A stretch of DNA of 64,000 nucleotides, from assembly GCA_019637975.1 (NCBI GenBank), contig JAHBUR010000003.1, positions 1-64,000 of the forward strand. The letters run 5' to 3'. The stretch's first letter is position 1. Each line of letters opens with the position of its first letter. This document shows positions 35,042 through 43,425 of the stretch, piece by piece. The notes under the pieces were generated by a model that was not told where the DNA came from, made no database searches, and was given only the letters and a program-made list of their open reading frames with translations. Both the position numbers and the translations under genes were made by a program. The stretch comes from Bacteroidota bacterium (GTDB lineage Bacteria; Bacteroidota; Ignavibacteria; UBA10030; UBA6906).

Positions 35042-35774
35042 TGTCGATTCTGTCACCTACCGGTATCCCGGCAGCGATTGCGATTCGTTGAATGATGTCA
35101 GTGCAGCGTTTCAGTCGGCATCGTTCGCGGCCATCATGGGCGCCAATGGCTCAGGGAAAAGCACGCTCGCCCGGATGCTCAATGGCCTGCTCATTCCCGC
35201 TACCGGCAACATCATTGTCGATGGTATGTCAACAGCCGACTCAGGCTCGCTATCTGCAATCAGGAGAAAGGTGGGTTTGGTCTTTCAAGATCCGAACCTG
35301 CAAATGACCTCCCCGACCGTTGAGCGGGAACTCGCCTTCGGTTTGCAGAACCTCGGGATTCCGCCTGATGAAATCCGCTCGAGGGTCGAGATCGAACTGG
35401 AATCCCTGAACCTCGTGTCGCGACGCTATTCACCGCCGTCAATGCTTTCGGGAGGTGAAAAGCTACGCCTCATCCTATCGGCCGTACTCATGCTGCAACC
35501 CGACTATCTTGTTCTTGATGAAACCACTTCATTTCTTTCTCCTGCCTCACGCAAGCAACTCTTGACAAAGCTCATCGAGTTGAACAACTCACGGCGTATG
35601 GGGATTGTTCTCATAACACAATTCCTTGAAGAGGCGATGATGGCCGACCGACTTGCCATCCTCGACCGGGGTTACCTTGCTTACCACGGTACTCCCGGCG
35701 ATACACTCCGGAAGAAAGAATGGCTCGCCTCACTGGGAATTTTCATCCCCGCAGAATTTCGTTTGCCGGTATGA
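35034..35774 (+). CDS. ECF transporter ATPase, EcfA1-like, with degenerate H-loop
   Basis: A 246-residue ABC ATPase: Walker A in MGANGSGKSTLARML, Q-loop VFQDPNLQ, intact signature LSGGEKLRL, Walker B YLVLDETTSF and switch region VLITQFLEEA. The switch histidine is replaced by glutamine, and the D-loop (SFLSPAS) is unusual. It should pair with the next gene product under the EcfT scaffold. ATG 35034 overlaps the apbE end. Confidence 0.85.
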   Translation: MISVDSVTYRYPGSDCDSLNDVSAAFQSASFAAIMGANGSGKSTLARMLNGLLIPATGNIIVDGMSTADSGSLSAIRRKVGLVFQDPNLQMTSPTVERELAFGLQNLGIPPDEIRSRVEIELESLNLVSRRYSPPSMLSGGEKLRLILSAVLMLQPDYLVLDETTSFLSPASRKQLLTKLIELNNSRRMGIVLITQFLEEAMMADRLAILDRGYLAYHGTPGDTLRKKEWLASLGIFIPAEFRLPV

Positions 35775-36475
35775 ATCTCTCTCTCGTCGATATTAGCTTC
35801 TCGTATTCGTCGAAGGCGTTCTCACCTCGGCGAGTGCTTGATTGCATTAACCTTTCCGTGCAATCGGGAGAATGCGTTGCGATTGTTGGAGAAGAGGGAG
35901 CCGGCAAAAGCACGCTGCTGCAATTGATGAACGGCCTGCTGAAGCCCGATTCTGGAACTGTCTCAGTCGATGGTGATGATATTTGGACAAATCCAAGGCG
36001 TCAACGTAAAATGCGACAGAATGTTGGATTTGCGTTTCAGTTTCCCGAGCAACAATTCTTCTGCGAAACCGTGTTCGATGAACTCCTGTTTACATCTCGC
36101 AATATGGGGCACAAAAGCGATAAGACGAGAGAGGATTGCATCGAAGTACTGCGGCAACTGGGGCTTGATGAGAGAGTTCTGGTCCGCTCCCCTTTTTCTT
36201 TGAGTATGGGAGAAGCCCGCCGCGTGGCTCTTGCAAGCCTGCTAGTTCATGATCCTCAGGTGTTCTTGCTTGATGAACCAACCGCAGGATTGGATGGTTT
36301 TGGGATGGACATTGTGATGTCCTTGTTTGCAAGGCTGAAATCACGAGGTCGGACAATTGTATTTGCTTCACACGAGAAAGAACTGATTTCTCGAGTCGCA
36401 TCCCGGGTAGCGAAGCTTGCGGAGGGCAATCTGAAATCGGATTATCGTGTTACTGAATCCTTGTCAGTAACATGA
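35771..36475 (+). CDS. ECF transporter ATPase, EcfA2-like, with altered signature motif
   Basis: A 234-residue ABC ATPase: Walker A GEEGAGKSTLLQL, Q-loop FAFQFPEQQFF, signature SLSMGEARRV (the usual second residue pair GG replaced by MG), Walker B VFLLDEPTAGLDG and normal switch histidine FASHEKEL. In the heterodimer its weak signature would face the EcfA1 site that lacks the switch histidine, leaving one consensus and one degenerate ATP site. It overlaps EcfA1 by four bases and converges with ecfT. Confidence 0.85.
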   Translation: MNLSLVDISFSYSSKAFSPRRVLDCINLSVQSGECVAIVGEEGAGKSTLLQLMNGLLKPDSGTVSVDGDDIWTNPRRQRKMRQNVGFAFQFPEQQFFCETVFDELLFTSRNMGHKSDKTREDCIEVLRQLGLDERVLVRSPFSLSMGEARRVALASLLVHDPQVFLLDEPTAGLDGFGMDIVMSLFARLKSRGRTIVFASHEKELISRVASRVAKLAEGNLKSDYRVTESLSVT

Positions 36476-37211
36476 CCAGAAGCGGAAGACACAGGAGAAA
36501 CAGAAGAGTCATCCAATCCGCTAAACCCATCTTCCTTATCCTGATTGACGTGCGCCGTGCAGCCGGATCGTAGCAGCGCGCATCCATTGCATCTGCCAGA
36601 TGTTGTGATGCCCGGAAAGCTGCAACGAACAGAGGTAACGCCGCCTCGGATGCAAATCGTACCTGGCTTGTGAACGAGGAATCAACGTCTGCACCTCTCG
36701 CCCGCTGAGCCGCCTTGATTCTCTGCGCTGATTGAATGAGCAGCGGAACGAAGTTCATCGTCAACCCAAAAACGGATATGAAGGAACCCAATCTGCTTTG
36801 AAAAGGTGAGAGAAACTCTTCGATGCTGTCAACGATATCGGCAACTCTCGTCGTGCGCGTAAAGACGAACGAAAGCAGCAATACAATCCCCAGCCGTGCC
36901 GAGAGTGCCAGGCCATCAAGTACTCCTTCCTTTGTGAGATACACTCCTGCAAATTCATACAACACAATGCCGCTTACCGTTACCGCGTTGATGCAGGTTA
37001 TGAACAACACAAACCAGAGTATTTTCCTGAGTTGTTTTGCCGCTGTGCGAAATGAGATGGGTGACAATCCCAGAGCCAAAAACGTAATGCATCCGTATGC
37101 CGCAAGCATCCGATAATCTGTTGTAAACAGAATTTGTGCGCTGAGAAGGAACAACGCAAGCAGCTTTGTCTTTGCGTCGAGGTTCTCAAGAAATCTCCGG
37201 TGAAATTGCAT
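36450..37211 (-). CDS. ecfT: ECF transporter transmembrane scaffold EcfT
   Basis: A 253-residue membrane protein of the CbiQ/EcfT family: helices at the N-terminus (KTKLLALFLLSAQILFTT), then the coupling helices with the two Arg signatures (AAQRARGAD and DAMDARCYDP) that dock on the ATPases. Unusually it is on the opposite strand to the ATPase genes, overlapping the ecfA2 3' end by 26 bases. It has its own leader with a terminator-like hairpin. Confidence 0.88.
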   Translation of the reverse strand: MQFHRRFLENLDAKTKLLALFLLSAQILFTTDYRMLAAYGCITFLALGLSPISFRTAAKQLRKILWFVLFITCINAVTVSGIVLYEFAGVYLTKEGVLDGLALSARLGIVLLLSFVFTRTTRVADIVDSIEEFLSPFQSRLGSFISVFGLTMNFVPLLIQSAQRIKAAQRARGADVDSSFTSQVRFASEAALPLFVAAFRASQHLADAMDARCYDPAARRTSIRIRKMGLADWMTLLFLLCLPLLVMLLTRIQ

Positions 37212-37244
37212 AATTACAGTTCGCTCCCGCTGAAAAGAAGGTAG

Positions 37245-37285
37245 AAAAAAAAAACCTGAAGTCCATCAGGTAAAGGCGCCTTTAC
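37245..37285 (-). terminator. Leader hairpin with T tract ahead of ecfT, plus adjoining palindrome
   Basis: Read on the minus strand, a perfect palindrome GTAAAGGCGCCTTTAC (37285-37270) is followed by ACCTGA-TGGACT-TCAGGT (37271-37254), then ten T residues. The second hairpin is a textbook intrinsic terminator, yet it lies about 40 bases upstream of the ecfT start codon. It may attenuate ecfT transcription or stop read-through from further upstream. Confidence 0.55.
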
Positions 37286-37419
37286 AAGGCAATTCCTTTT
37301 TGGCAGGACGACGCGCGGGTGACGCCTAACACATGGATGCAGGTTCGTTTTTGCTATCATGAAACCGCACCGATCTTCCTCCCCTTCAGCAAACAAAATT
37401 TCTCGGAGACTTTTTCTTC

Positions 37420-38079
37420 ATGCATCTGCCCGAAGCAAGCACGACAGTATTTGTCGACAATCCATATCACAAAGCAAAAATAGAACACTACCTTGAGCGA
37501 GCGGAGGATCTCTTTCGGATGGCGCGCTACAAGCAAGCGCAGAAAATGCTCGGATCGGTTTTTGCACTTGATCCGGAAGATCGTTCTGGACAGGCTCTGC
37601 AAAAGGCAATTTCTGCGGCCTTGTCGAACCTTCATTCGGTTTCTTCCCACTTCTCGAATCACAGCAACGGACATGCAAAGCAATTCCGGCGCGGAGAAGT
37701 TGTGCTTGTTGTCGATCAGGACGAACGCGTGTTGATATCGCTTGCCGGCACGCTTCACAAGTACGGTTTTGGGGCAATAGGCGCCGGCGGTCTTGAAGAG
37801 GCAATTGATGCGCTCTCCACGTTCAAACCGAGCTTGATCATTTCAGAAGTGAACTTCGAAAGCGGGTCGATCGGCTATGATTTGTATCTGTGGATCAGGC
37901 ACAATGAGGAACTCGGCGCAACGCCGTTTCTGTATCTGGCCACTCGTGTCACGCGTGAAATGCTCATCGCCGGAAGGCGAATGGGTGTTGATGAGTTCAT
38001 CGTCAAGCCGCTTGACGAAGAGGTTGTGATGGCTTCGATCCTGCACTGTCTCTCCCGGCGCAAAAAGAAAGTCGCCTGA
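37420..38079 (+). CDS. TPR-like plus pseudo-receiver protein
   Basis: A 219-residue protein. Residues 15-65 form a TPR-like helical pair (YLERAEDLFRMARYKQAQKM), and a receiver domain starts at about 93 (EVVLVVDQDERV). The phosphoacceptor is glutamate E143 (SLIISEVNFES) instead of aspartate, while the beta-4 threonine (LATRV) and the lysine K196 (EFIVKPLD) remain. Glu at this site often mimics the phosphorylated state, so the protein may be constitutively active. CGGAGA lies upstream of ATG 37420. Partners are unknown. Confidence 0.75.
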   Translation: MHLPEASTTVFVDNPYHKAKIEHYLERAEDLFRMARYKQAQKMLGSVFALDPEDRSGQALQKAISAALSNLHSVSSHFSNHSNGHAKQFRRGEVVLVVDQDERVLISLAGTLHKYGFGAIGAGGLEEAIDALSTFKPSLIISEVNFESGSIGYDLYLWIRHNEELGATPFLYLATRVTREMLIAGRRMGVDEFIVKPLDEEVVMASILHCLSRRKKKVA

Positions 38080-38102
38080 CGCATCACAAAGAAATTTCAA
38101 TC

Positions 38103-38140
38103 AGAAAGCCGGCGGAACCGTTCCACCGGCTTTCTTGCTT
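38103..38140 (+). terminator. Rho-independent terminator after the pseudo-receiver gene
   Basis: Ten-pair stem AGAAAGCCGG (38103-38112) with CCGGCTTTCT (38126-38135), extended internally by GGAA/TTCC, then TGCTTTT. Confidence 0.8.
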
Positions 38141-38189
38141 TTCCCTGCTCGTCTTCGTACCTTTTTCAAGCATTTATGACAATTCTTCC

Positions 38190-38834
38190 ATGTCTAAACT
38201 CATTGTAAACGAGATTTTCTTCAGCATCCAGGGTGAATCCGGTTTTGCCGGAATGCCATGCGTGTTTGTACGTTTGACGGGCTGCAATTTGCGTTGCGTG
38301 TGGTGTGACACGGAGTATGCCTTCTACGAAGGCCGGCAAATGTCGATGGAGGAGATACTTGCAAAAGTCGAATCATATAACTGCAAGCTGGTTGAAGTCA
38401 CAGGGGGCGAGCCGTTGGTGCAGGAAGGTGTTCATGATTTGATGACGACTCTGTGCGATCGGGGTTTTGAAGTGTTGCTGGAAACAAGCGGGAGCATCAG
38501 TATTGCCGGCGTTGACAGTCGGGTAAGAAGGATTGTCGATATCAAATGTCCAGGCAGCGGAATGGTGAAGGAAAATCTGTGGGAGAATATCGAATTCCTA
38601 ACAGCGCAGGACGAAGTCAAGTTCGTTGTCGGCAGCAAGGATGATTTCCAGTGGACTGTTGACGTTATACGACGCTACGAGTTGGAGAAGAAATGTCCGA
38701 TTTTCCTGTCACCTGTGTTTGGCGACGTTCAACCGATTGAATTGGCGGATTGGATTCTGGAAAGCGGAATTCCGGCTCGATTGCAGTTGCAGATGCACAA
38801 GTATATTTGGGAGCCTGAGACGAGAAGCGTATGA
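38190..38834 (+). CDS. queE: 7-carboxy-7-deazaguanine synthase
   Basis: A 214-residue radical SAM enzyme making CDG from CPH4 in queuosine synthesis. The cluster motif CxxxCxxC is in [15 protein letters not shown]; the N-terminal [19 protein letters not shown] and [11 protein letters not shown] motifs match QueE. It overlaps queC by four bases, so the two are coupled. Confidence 0.93.
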   Translation: MSKLIVNEIFFSIQGESGFAGMPCVFVRLTGCNLRCVWCDTEYAFYEGRQMSMEEILAKVESYNCKLVEVTGGEPLVQEGVHDLMTTLCDRGFEVLLETSGSISIAGVDSRVRRIVDIKCPGSGMVKENLWENIEFLTAQDEVKFVVGSKDDFQWTVDVIRRYELEKKCPIFLSPVFGDVQPIELADWILESGIPARLQLQMHKYIWEPETRSV

Positions 38835-39520
38835 GCAAGCGACCCTTGGCCGTAATTCTTGCAAGCGGGGGAATGGACAGTTGCGTTACAGCGGCAATTG
38901 CTTCGCAAGAATATGACCTTGCGTTCCTCCACCTGAACTACGGGCAGCGAACGGAAGGTCGTGAGATGCGGGCATTCAATGCGATCGCCGATCATTTTAG
39001 TGCCGCCGACAGACTTGTTGTTTCCATGGATCATCTTTCCAAAATCGGGGGGTCGAGTCTTACGGATGCTGCCGTTCCTGTGTCGAAGGCGGATCTGCTC
39101 AAAACGTCAATCCCGACGTCATACGTGCCGTTTCGAAATGCCAACATGCTGGCCGTTGCTGTAAGTTGGGCCGAAGTGTTGGGGTCTCCTTCGATTTTTG
39201 TCGGAGCTGTGCAGGAGGATTCCTCGGGTTATCCTGATTGCCGGCGGGAGTTCTATGACGCATTCGAAAACGTCATCGAGGCCGGCACAAAGCCATCTAC
39301 CAACATAACGATCAGTACGCCGATTATTCATCTCTCCAAGATGGAAATTGTCTTGCAGGGAATTGCATTAGGTGCTCCGCTGCATCTGACATGGTCGTGT
39401 TATCTGAACGAGGAGGTTGCCTGCGGCGTGTGCGACAGTTGTGCGTTACGGCTGCGGGGATTTCAACTTGCCGGGATTCCCGACCCGATTCCATACGCAC
39501 ACCGTCCGGTATACGCCTGA
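38831..39520 (+). CDS. queC: 7-cyano-7-deazaguanine synthase
   Basis: A 229-residue QueC of the PP-loop ATPase family: [12 protein letters not shown] (SGGxDS), [19 protein letters not shown] and the zinc cysteines at the C-terminus ([16 protein letters not shown]). It turns CDG into preQ0 with ATP and ammonia. queD and queF are not in the window. Confidence 0.94.
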   Translation: MSKRPLAVILASGGMDSCVTAAIASQEYDLAFLHLNYGQRTEGREMRAFNAIADHFSAADRLVVSMDHLSKIGGSSLTDAAVPVSKADLLKTSIPTSYVPFRNANMLAVAVSWAEVLGSPSIFVGAVQEDSSGYPDCRREFYDAFENVIEAGTKPSTNITISTPIIHLSKMEIVLQGIALGAPLHLTWSCYLNEEVACGVCDSCALRLRGFQLAGIPDPIPYAHRPVYA

Positions 39521-39566
39521 CAAATACTCACTCATTTTCAATCGAATAAGACAGACAAGGTGAATT

Positions 39567-41084
39567 ATGGAACACTTTAAGGATAGCATCTATAAACTAA
39601 TTATTGAGACATCCACCAACCTGCCGCCGGATGTCCGTAGGGCGCTGGCGCGCACGATGGAAACCGAGAAACCTGACTCGCAATCTGGTCTTGCGTTGCA
39701 GACTATTGCCATCAACGTTGATATGGCGTGCTCAGACGTTGCCCCTATTTGCCAGGATACGGGCATGTTGACATTTGAGATTCATTGCCCGGTCGACGCA
39801 AATCAGATTACCATGAAGCGGAAGATTTTGGAAGCAATTGCCGACGCAACGAAGAACGGCAAGCTCCGCCCCAATTCCGTGAATTCGCTGACTGGAAAAA
39901 ACAGCGGCAACAACCTCGGTGAAGGTACGCCCGTCGTTCACTTCGAGCAGTGGGAGAGAGATGAAGTCGATGTTCGTCTTCTGCTGAAAGGCGGCGGATG
40001 CGAGAACAAGAATATCCAGTATTCGCTCCCGGCAGAATTGCCGAATCTCGGTCGTGCAGACCGGAGTCTCGAAGGAGTGCGCAAAGCCATTATGCACGCA
40101 GTCTTTCAGGCACAAGGACAGGGTTGCAGTGTTGGCGCAATCGGTGTTGGTATCGGAGGCGATAGAACATCGGGCTATGCGCTGGCGAAGAAGCAACTCT
40201 TCCGTTCGCTGGATGATGTGAATTCGAATCCTGACTTGGCGAAGCTTGAGGCCAGAATCCTTGAAGACGCCAACAAACTGGGCATCGGGACGATGGGTTT
40301 CGGCGGACAAGCGACGCTGATTGGCTGCAAGATAGGCGCATACAACAGGCTTCCGGCCAGCTTTTTCGTCAGCGTGGCGTACGATTGCTGGGCGTTCCGC
40401 AGGCTCGGTGTTGTGCTTGACGGAAGCACGGGCGCCATCAAGCGATGGCTGTACAAAGACGAAACACCTTCCGTCAAAATGGCCAAGCATGAGGGATTGC
40501 CTATCACAGGGCGTGAGGTATCACTGACAACCCCCCTCTCCGAAGCGCAAGTACGCTCGCTCAAGGTCGGTGATGTTGTGCTGCTGAACGGCGAGATGCA
40601 TATGGGCCGCGACATGATTCATCATCACTTGATGACGCATGACTCGCCGGTAGAACTTGACGGAGCCGCGCTGTACCATTGCGGACCTGTGGCTCTGAAA
40701 GAAAACGGCAAATGGGTGATGGGAGCTGCCGGGCCTACAACAAGCATTCGCGAAGAGCCATATCAAGGCAATATCATAAAGAAATTCGGAATACGTGCTG
40801 TGATCGGCAAGGGAGGAATGGGGGCGAAGACGCTTGCGGCTATGAAGGAGTTCGGCGCCGTGTATCTGAATGCCATCGGCGGGGCGGCGCAATTCTATAC
40901 GAAATGCATCACCGAAGTCCGGGGCGTCGACTTCCTTGAGGAATTCGGCGTGCCCGAGGCGATGTGGCACATTACTGTGAAGGATTTTCCGGCGATCGTT
41001 ACGATGGACGCTCACGGCAACAGCCTGCATGCCGATGTGGAAAAAGCATCAGCCGAAGAGTTGAAGAAGTTCGCGGAAGTGTAA
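39567..41084 (+). CDS. fumA: Fumarate hydratase, class I (Fe-S)
   Basis: A 505-residue single-chain class I fumarase with fused alpha and beta regions, interconverting fumarate and malate in the TCA cycle. The iron-sulfur ligands are expected in APICQDTGML and KGGGCENKN and the downstream QGQGCSVGAIG segment. The beta part shows GEMHMGRDMIHHH and GPTTSIREEPYQ. It has its own ribosome-binding site (AGACAAGGTG), and no other TCA gene is adjacent. Confidence 0.92.
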   Translation: MEHFKDSIYKLIIETSTNLPPDVRRALARTMETEKPDSQSGLALQTIAINVDMACSDVAPICQDTGMLTFEIHCPVDANQITMKRKILEAIADATKNGKLRPNSVNSLTGKNSGNNLGEGTPVVHFEQWERDEVDVRLLLKGGGCENKNIQYSLPAELPNLGRADRSLEGVRKAIMHAVFQAQGQGCSVGAIGVGIGGDRTSGYALAKKQLFRSLDDVNSNPDLAKLEARILEDANKLGIGTMGFGGQATLIGCKIGAYNRLPASFFVSVAYDCWAFRRLGVVLDGSTGAIKRWLYKDETPSVKMAKHEGLPITGREVSLTTPLSEAQVRSLKVGDVVLLNGEMHMGRDMIHHHLMTHDSPVELDGAALYHCGPVALKENGKWVMGAAGPTTSIREEPYQGNIIKKFGIRAVIGKGGMGAKTLAAMKEFGAVYLNAIGGAAQFYTKCITEVRGVDFLEEFGVPEAMWHITVKDFPAIVTMDAHGNSLHADVEKASAEELKKFAEV

Positions 41085-41148
41085 AGGCCGGTTACAGAAA
41101 CTCAGTTCATTGACAACTCATATCATCAATCAACCCAGGAGAAGCATC

Positions 41149-41643
41149 ATGCTCAGCAAGACAATCCTCAACGCGTTCGATACCCAGATCAAGAATGAAC
41201 TTGAGGCGGCATACCTGTACCTATCAATGTCCTCGTACTGTAATGCGTCGAACTTTCCGGGCTTCGGCAAATGGCTTCGCGCCCAAGCGCAGGAGGAACT
41301 GGGGCACGGGATGAAGCTGTTCGACTACGTGCATCATCGCGGAAGTAATGCAACGCTGCAAGCAATTGCAGAACCGAAAGCGATGTTCAAGAATATTGTC
41401 GAAGTGTTTGATGTTGTTTACGAGCATGAACAGAAGGTTACCGGACTGATTCACAAGCTCTACGAGGCGGCTTTGAAGGAGAACGACTATGCCAGCCAGA
41501 TCGAGCTGCAATGGTTCATCACGGAACAGGTGGAAGAAGAACAAACGGCATCGATGATTGTCGAGCAGCTGAAGATGATCGGAGACAACAAAGCAATGCT
41601 TTTGATGATGGATCGACAGATGGGCGTCCGCGGGGCCGCGTAA
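41149..41643 (+). CDS. ftn: Ferritin
   Basis: A 164-residue non-haem ferritin: four-helix bundle with ferroxidase ligands in NELEAAYLYLSMSSYC, QAQEELGHGMKLFDYV and FITEQVEEEQTASM. It stores iron and limits Fenton chemistry. ATG 41149 is chosen over the upstream frame because CAGGAGAAG lies just ahead and the family begins with MLSKTIL-like sequence. A strong terminator follows. Confidence 0.94.
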   Translation: MLSKTILNAFDTQIKNELEAAYLYLSMSSYCNASNFPGFGKWLRAQAQEELGHGMKLFDYVHHRGSNATLQAIAEPKAMFKNIVEVFDVVYEHEQKVTGLIHKLYEAALKENDYASQIELQWFITEQVEEEQTASMIVEQLKMIGDNKAMLLMMDRQMGVRGAA

Positions 41644-41668
41644 CGGGTTCGTACCCTGATGAAAACGG

Positions 41669-41705
41669 TAGAGATGTTCAATTGAATGTCTCTATCATTT
41701 TTTTT
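41669..41705 (+). terminator. Rho-independent terminator after ferritin
   Basis: A thirteen-pair stem (two G-T pairs) formed by the 26-base near-palindrome at 41669-41694 (TAGAGA ... TCTCTA around TTCAATTGAA), then eight T residues. Confidence 0.85.
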
Positions 41706-41725
41706 CTGCGGGAGTTGTTGAAACC

Positions 41726-42562
41726 CTAATACAGCACAACCTCCGGCATATCCGGAATCAAACCCCTCTCAAATCCCTTTTTGAACAACAACTCAAGGGC
41801 TTGCTTCCCCTTCTCGCCCATATCAATCGTCACGTCGCTCACATACATCTTCACAAACTTCTCCCCGAGTGCGTAGTCAATCCCGCGTCCCCATTGCATG
41901 GCGTAGGGAATTGATTCGTTCTGATGATTGTAGCCGTACGCAATGCTGGCCTTCAATCCCTCAGAGAGTTTCCTTGCCATCGCTTCACCCAAATCCTTCC
42001 GCACGACATCAAGTCCGAGGGGAAGTGGAAGTCCGTTGGTTTCTTTCTCCCAAAACTCTCCAAAGTCGAGAACCTTGTTGTAGCCCAACGACTGGTATGT
42101 AATCTGCCCCTCGTGAATGAGCAGGCCGGCGTCAACATTGCCGCTATCGACTTCTTCCATGATCTTGTCGAACGGCATATCAAGATTGTTGATTCCTTCC
42201 GTGAATGTTTTGAACAACAGCGTGGCCGTTGTGAGCGGGCCGGGCGTGCCGACTGTCTTCCCTTTTAAGTCATGCAGGGACTTGTATTTACGGGAGATGA
42301 TCACCGGGCCGTATCCTTCGCCCATGCTGGCGCCGGTTTTCATGATCCAGTATTTGTCGGCAACGTAAGGAAATGCATGAGCCGAGATCGCGGTAACTTC
42401 AAGCTCTGCTTTCATTGCCCGTTCGTTCAACGATTGGATATCTTCGAGGAGATGTTCGATGACGATGCCGTCAAGTTTGACTTTACCGCTGGCAAGTCCG
42501 TAAAACATGAAGGCATCGTCGGGGTCGGGACTGTGTCCGACTTTGATTACTCTATCCGCCAT
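41726..42562 (-). CDS. mqnD: 1,4-dihydroxy-6-naphthoate synthase (MqnD)
   Basis: A 278-residue periplasmic-binding-protein-fold enzyme of the futalosine menaquinone pathway, converting cyclic dehypoxanthine futalosine to dihydroxynaphthoate. Marks are the N-terminal GHSPDPDDAFMFYGL, TAISAHAFPYV, GASMGEGYGPVI, GTPGPLTTATLL and the IHEGQITY segment with the likely catalytic histidine. It is followed 40 bases upstream (on the same strand) by menG. Confidence 0.92.
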   Translation of the reverse strand: MADRVIKVGHSPDPDDAFMFYGLASGKVKLDGIVIEHLLEDIQSLNERAMKAELEVTAISAHAFPYVADKYWIMKTGASMGEGYGPVIISRKYKSLHDLKGKTVGTPGPLTTATLLFKTFTEGINNLDMPFDKIMEEVDSGNVDAGLLIHEGQITYQSLGYNKVLDFGEFWEKETNGLPLPLGLDVVRKDLGEAMARKLSEGLKASIAYGYNHQNESIPYAMQWGRGIDYALGEKFVKMYVSDVTIDMGEKGKQALELLFKKGFERGLIPDMPEVVLY

Positions 42563-42602
42563 AAGTCACGTTGTTGATTGAAATATTATTCAATTCATAG
42601 AT

Positions 42603-43295
42603 CTATTTCTTCATACCGCAATAAATCGTCACAATACCGAATGTCAGTCTCTCCTCCTTCAGATCTGCAAATCCTACATTCCTCAATATGTTGAGAAAGT
42701 CATCCCCTTCGGGGAACTTCATCACCGAGTCGGGGAGATAGGTGTATGCGTCTCGATGCCGGGATACAAACTTGCCAACAAGCGGAAGAACTGACTTGAA
42801 ATAGAAAAAATAGAGTTGCTTGAACGGAAACATTCCCGGTCGTGAAAACTCCAGCACAACGATCTTCCCTCCGGGCCTAAGGATGCGGTTCATCTCTGCC
42901 AGGCCTTGTTCAAGATGTTCGAAGTTGCGTGCACCGAATGCAACAATGGCTGCATCAAACGAACTGGTCTCAAACTGAAGATTCTCCGCTTCGCCGGCTT
43001 GCAGCATGATCGTCGAATCAAGTTTTCGCTTCTGCAGCTTCGCCCTTCCGATCTTCAGCATCTCTTCAGCAATATCAACACCGATCACTTCCCGTGGTTC
43101 CAGTCGAAGCGCAGCAATGGCGAAATCGGCCGTTCCCGTGGCAACGTCGAGAATTCTTTTAGGCCGAATGTCCGCGAGATACTCTACCGCTCTGCGCCGC
43201 CAATAAAAATCAATGCCGCCGCTTAACAGGTGGTTGAGAAGATCGTAGCGATAGGCAATAGAATCGAAAAGAGAACGGACGTACTGTTTTTCCAA
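42603..43295 (-). CDS. menG: Demethylmenaquinone methyltransferase
   Basis: A 230-residue UbiE/MenG methyltransferase: SIAYRYDLLNHLLSGGIDFYW, SAM motif LDVATGTADFAI, FGARNFEHLEQGL and LRPGGKIVVLEFSRP. It performs the final C-methylation to menaquinone. Transcribed before mqnD in the same minus-strand unit and divergent from aroB. Confidence 0.93.
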   Translation of the reverse strand: MEKQYVRSLFDSIAYRYDLLNHLLSGGIDFYWRRRAVEYLADIRPKRILDVATGTADFAIAALRLEPREVIGVDIAEEMLKIGRAKLQKRKLDSTIMLQAGEAENLQFETSSFDAAIVAFGARNFEHLEQGLAEMNRILRPGGKIVVLEFSRPGMFPFKQLYFFYFKSVLPLVGKFVSRHRDAYTYLPDSVMKFPEGDDFLNILRNVGFADLKEERLTFGIVTIYCGMKK

Positions 43296-43425
43296 TGAGG
43301 GGAAATTCCAGATTGTTGAATGACAAAAGATAAGGAAGTTTCAGGTTCGTTCAAACATACTTGCCGGAGTTTTCTATTCTCCTTCCCGTTGGATATATTA
43401 TCAAATAGTTCATCAGAGTGTTATC

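Noticed and set aside
37286-37419. FMN riboswitch upstream of ecfT
   Set aside because: The conserved FMN aptamer blocks were not found on either strand, so only a generic attenuator is proposed.
39732-40490. 252-codon minus-strand frame inside the fumarase gene
   Set aside because: Opposite the conserved cysteine motifs of class I fumarase, with no ribosome-binding site or domain.
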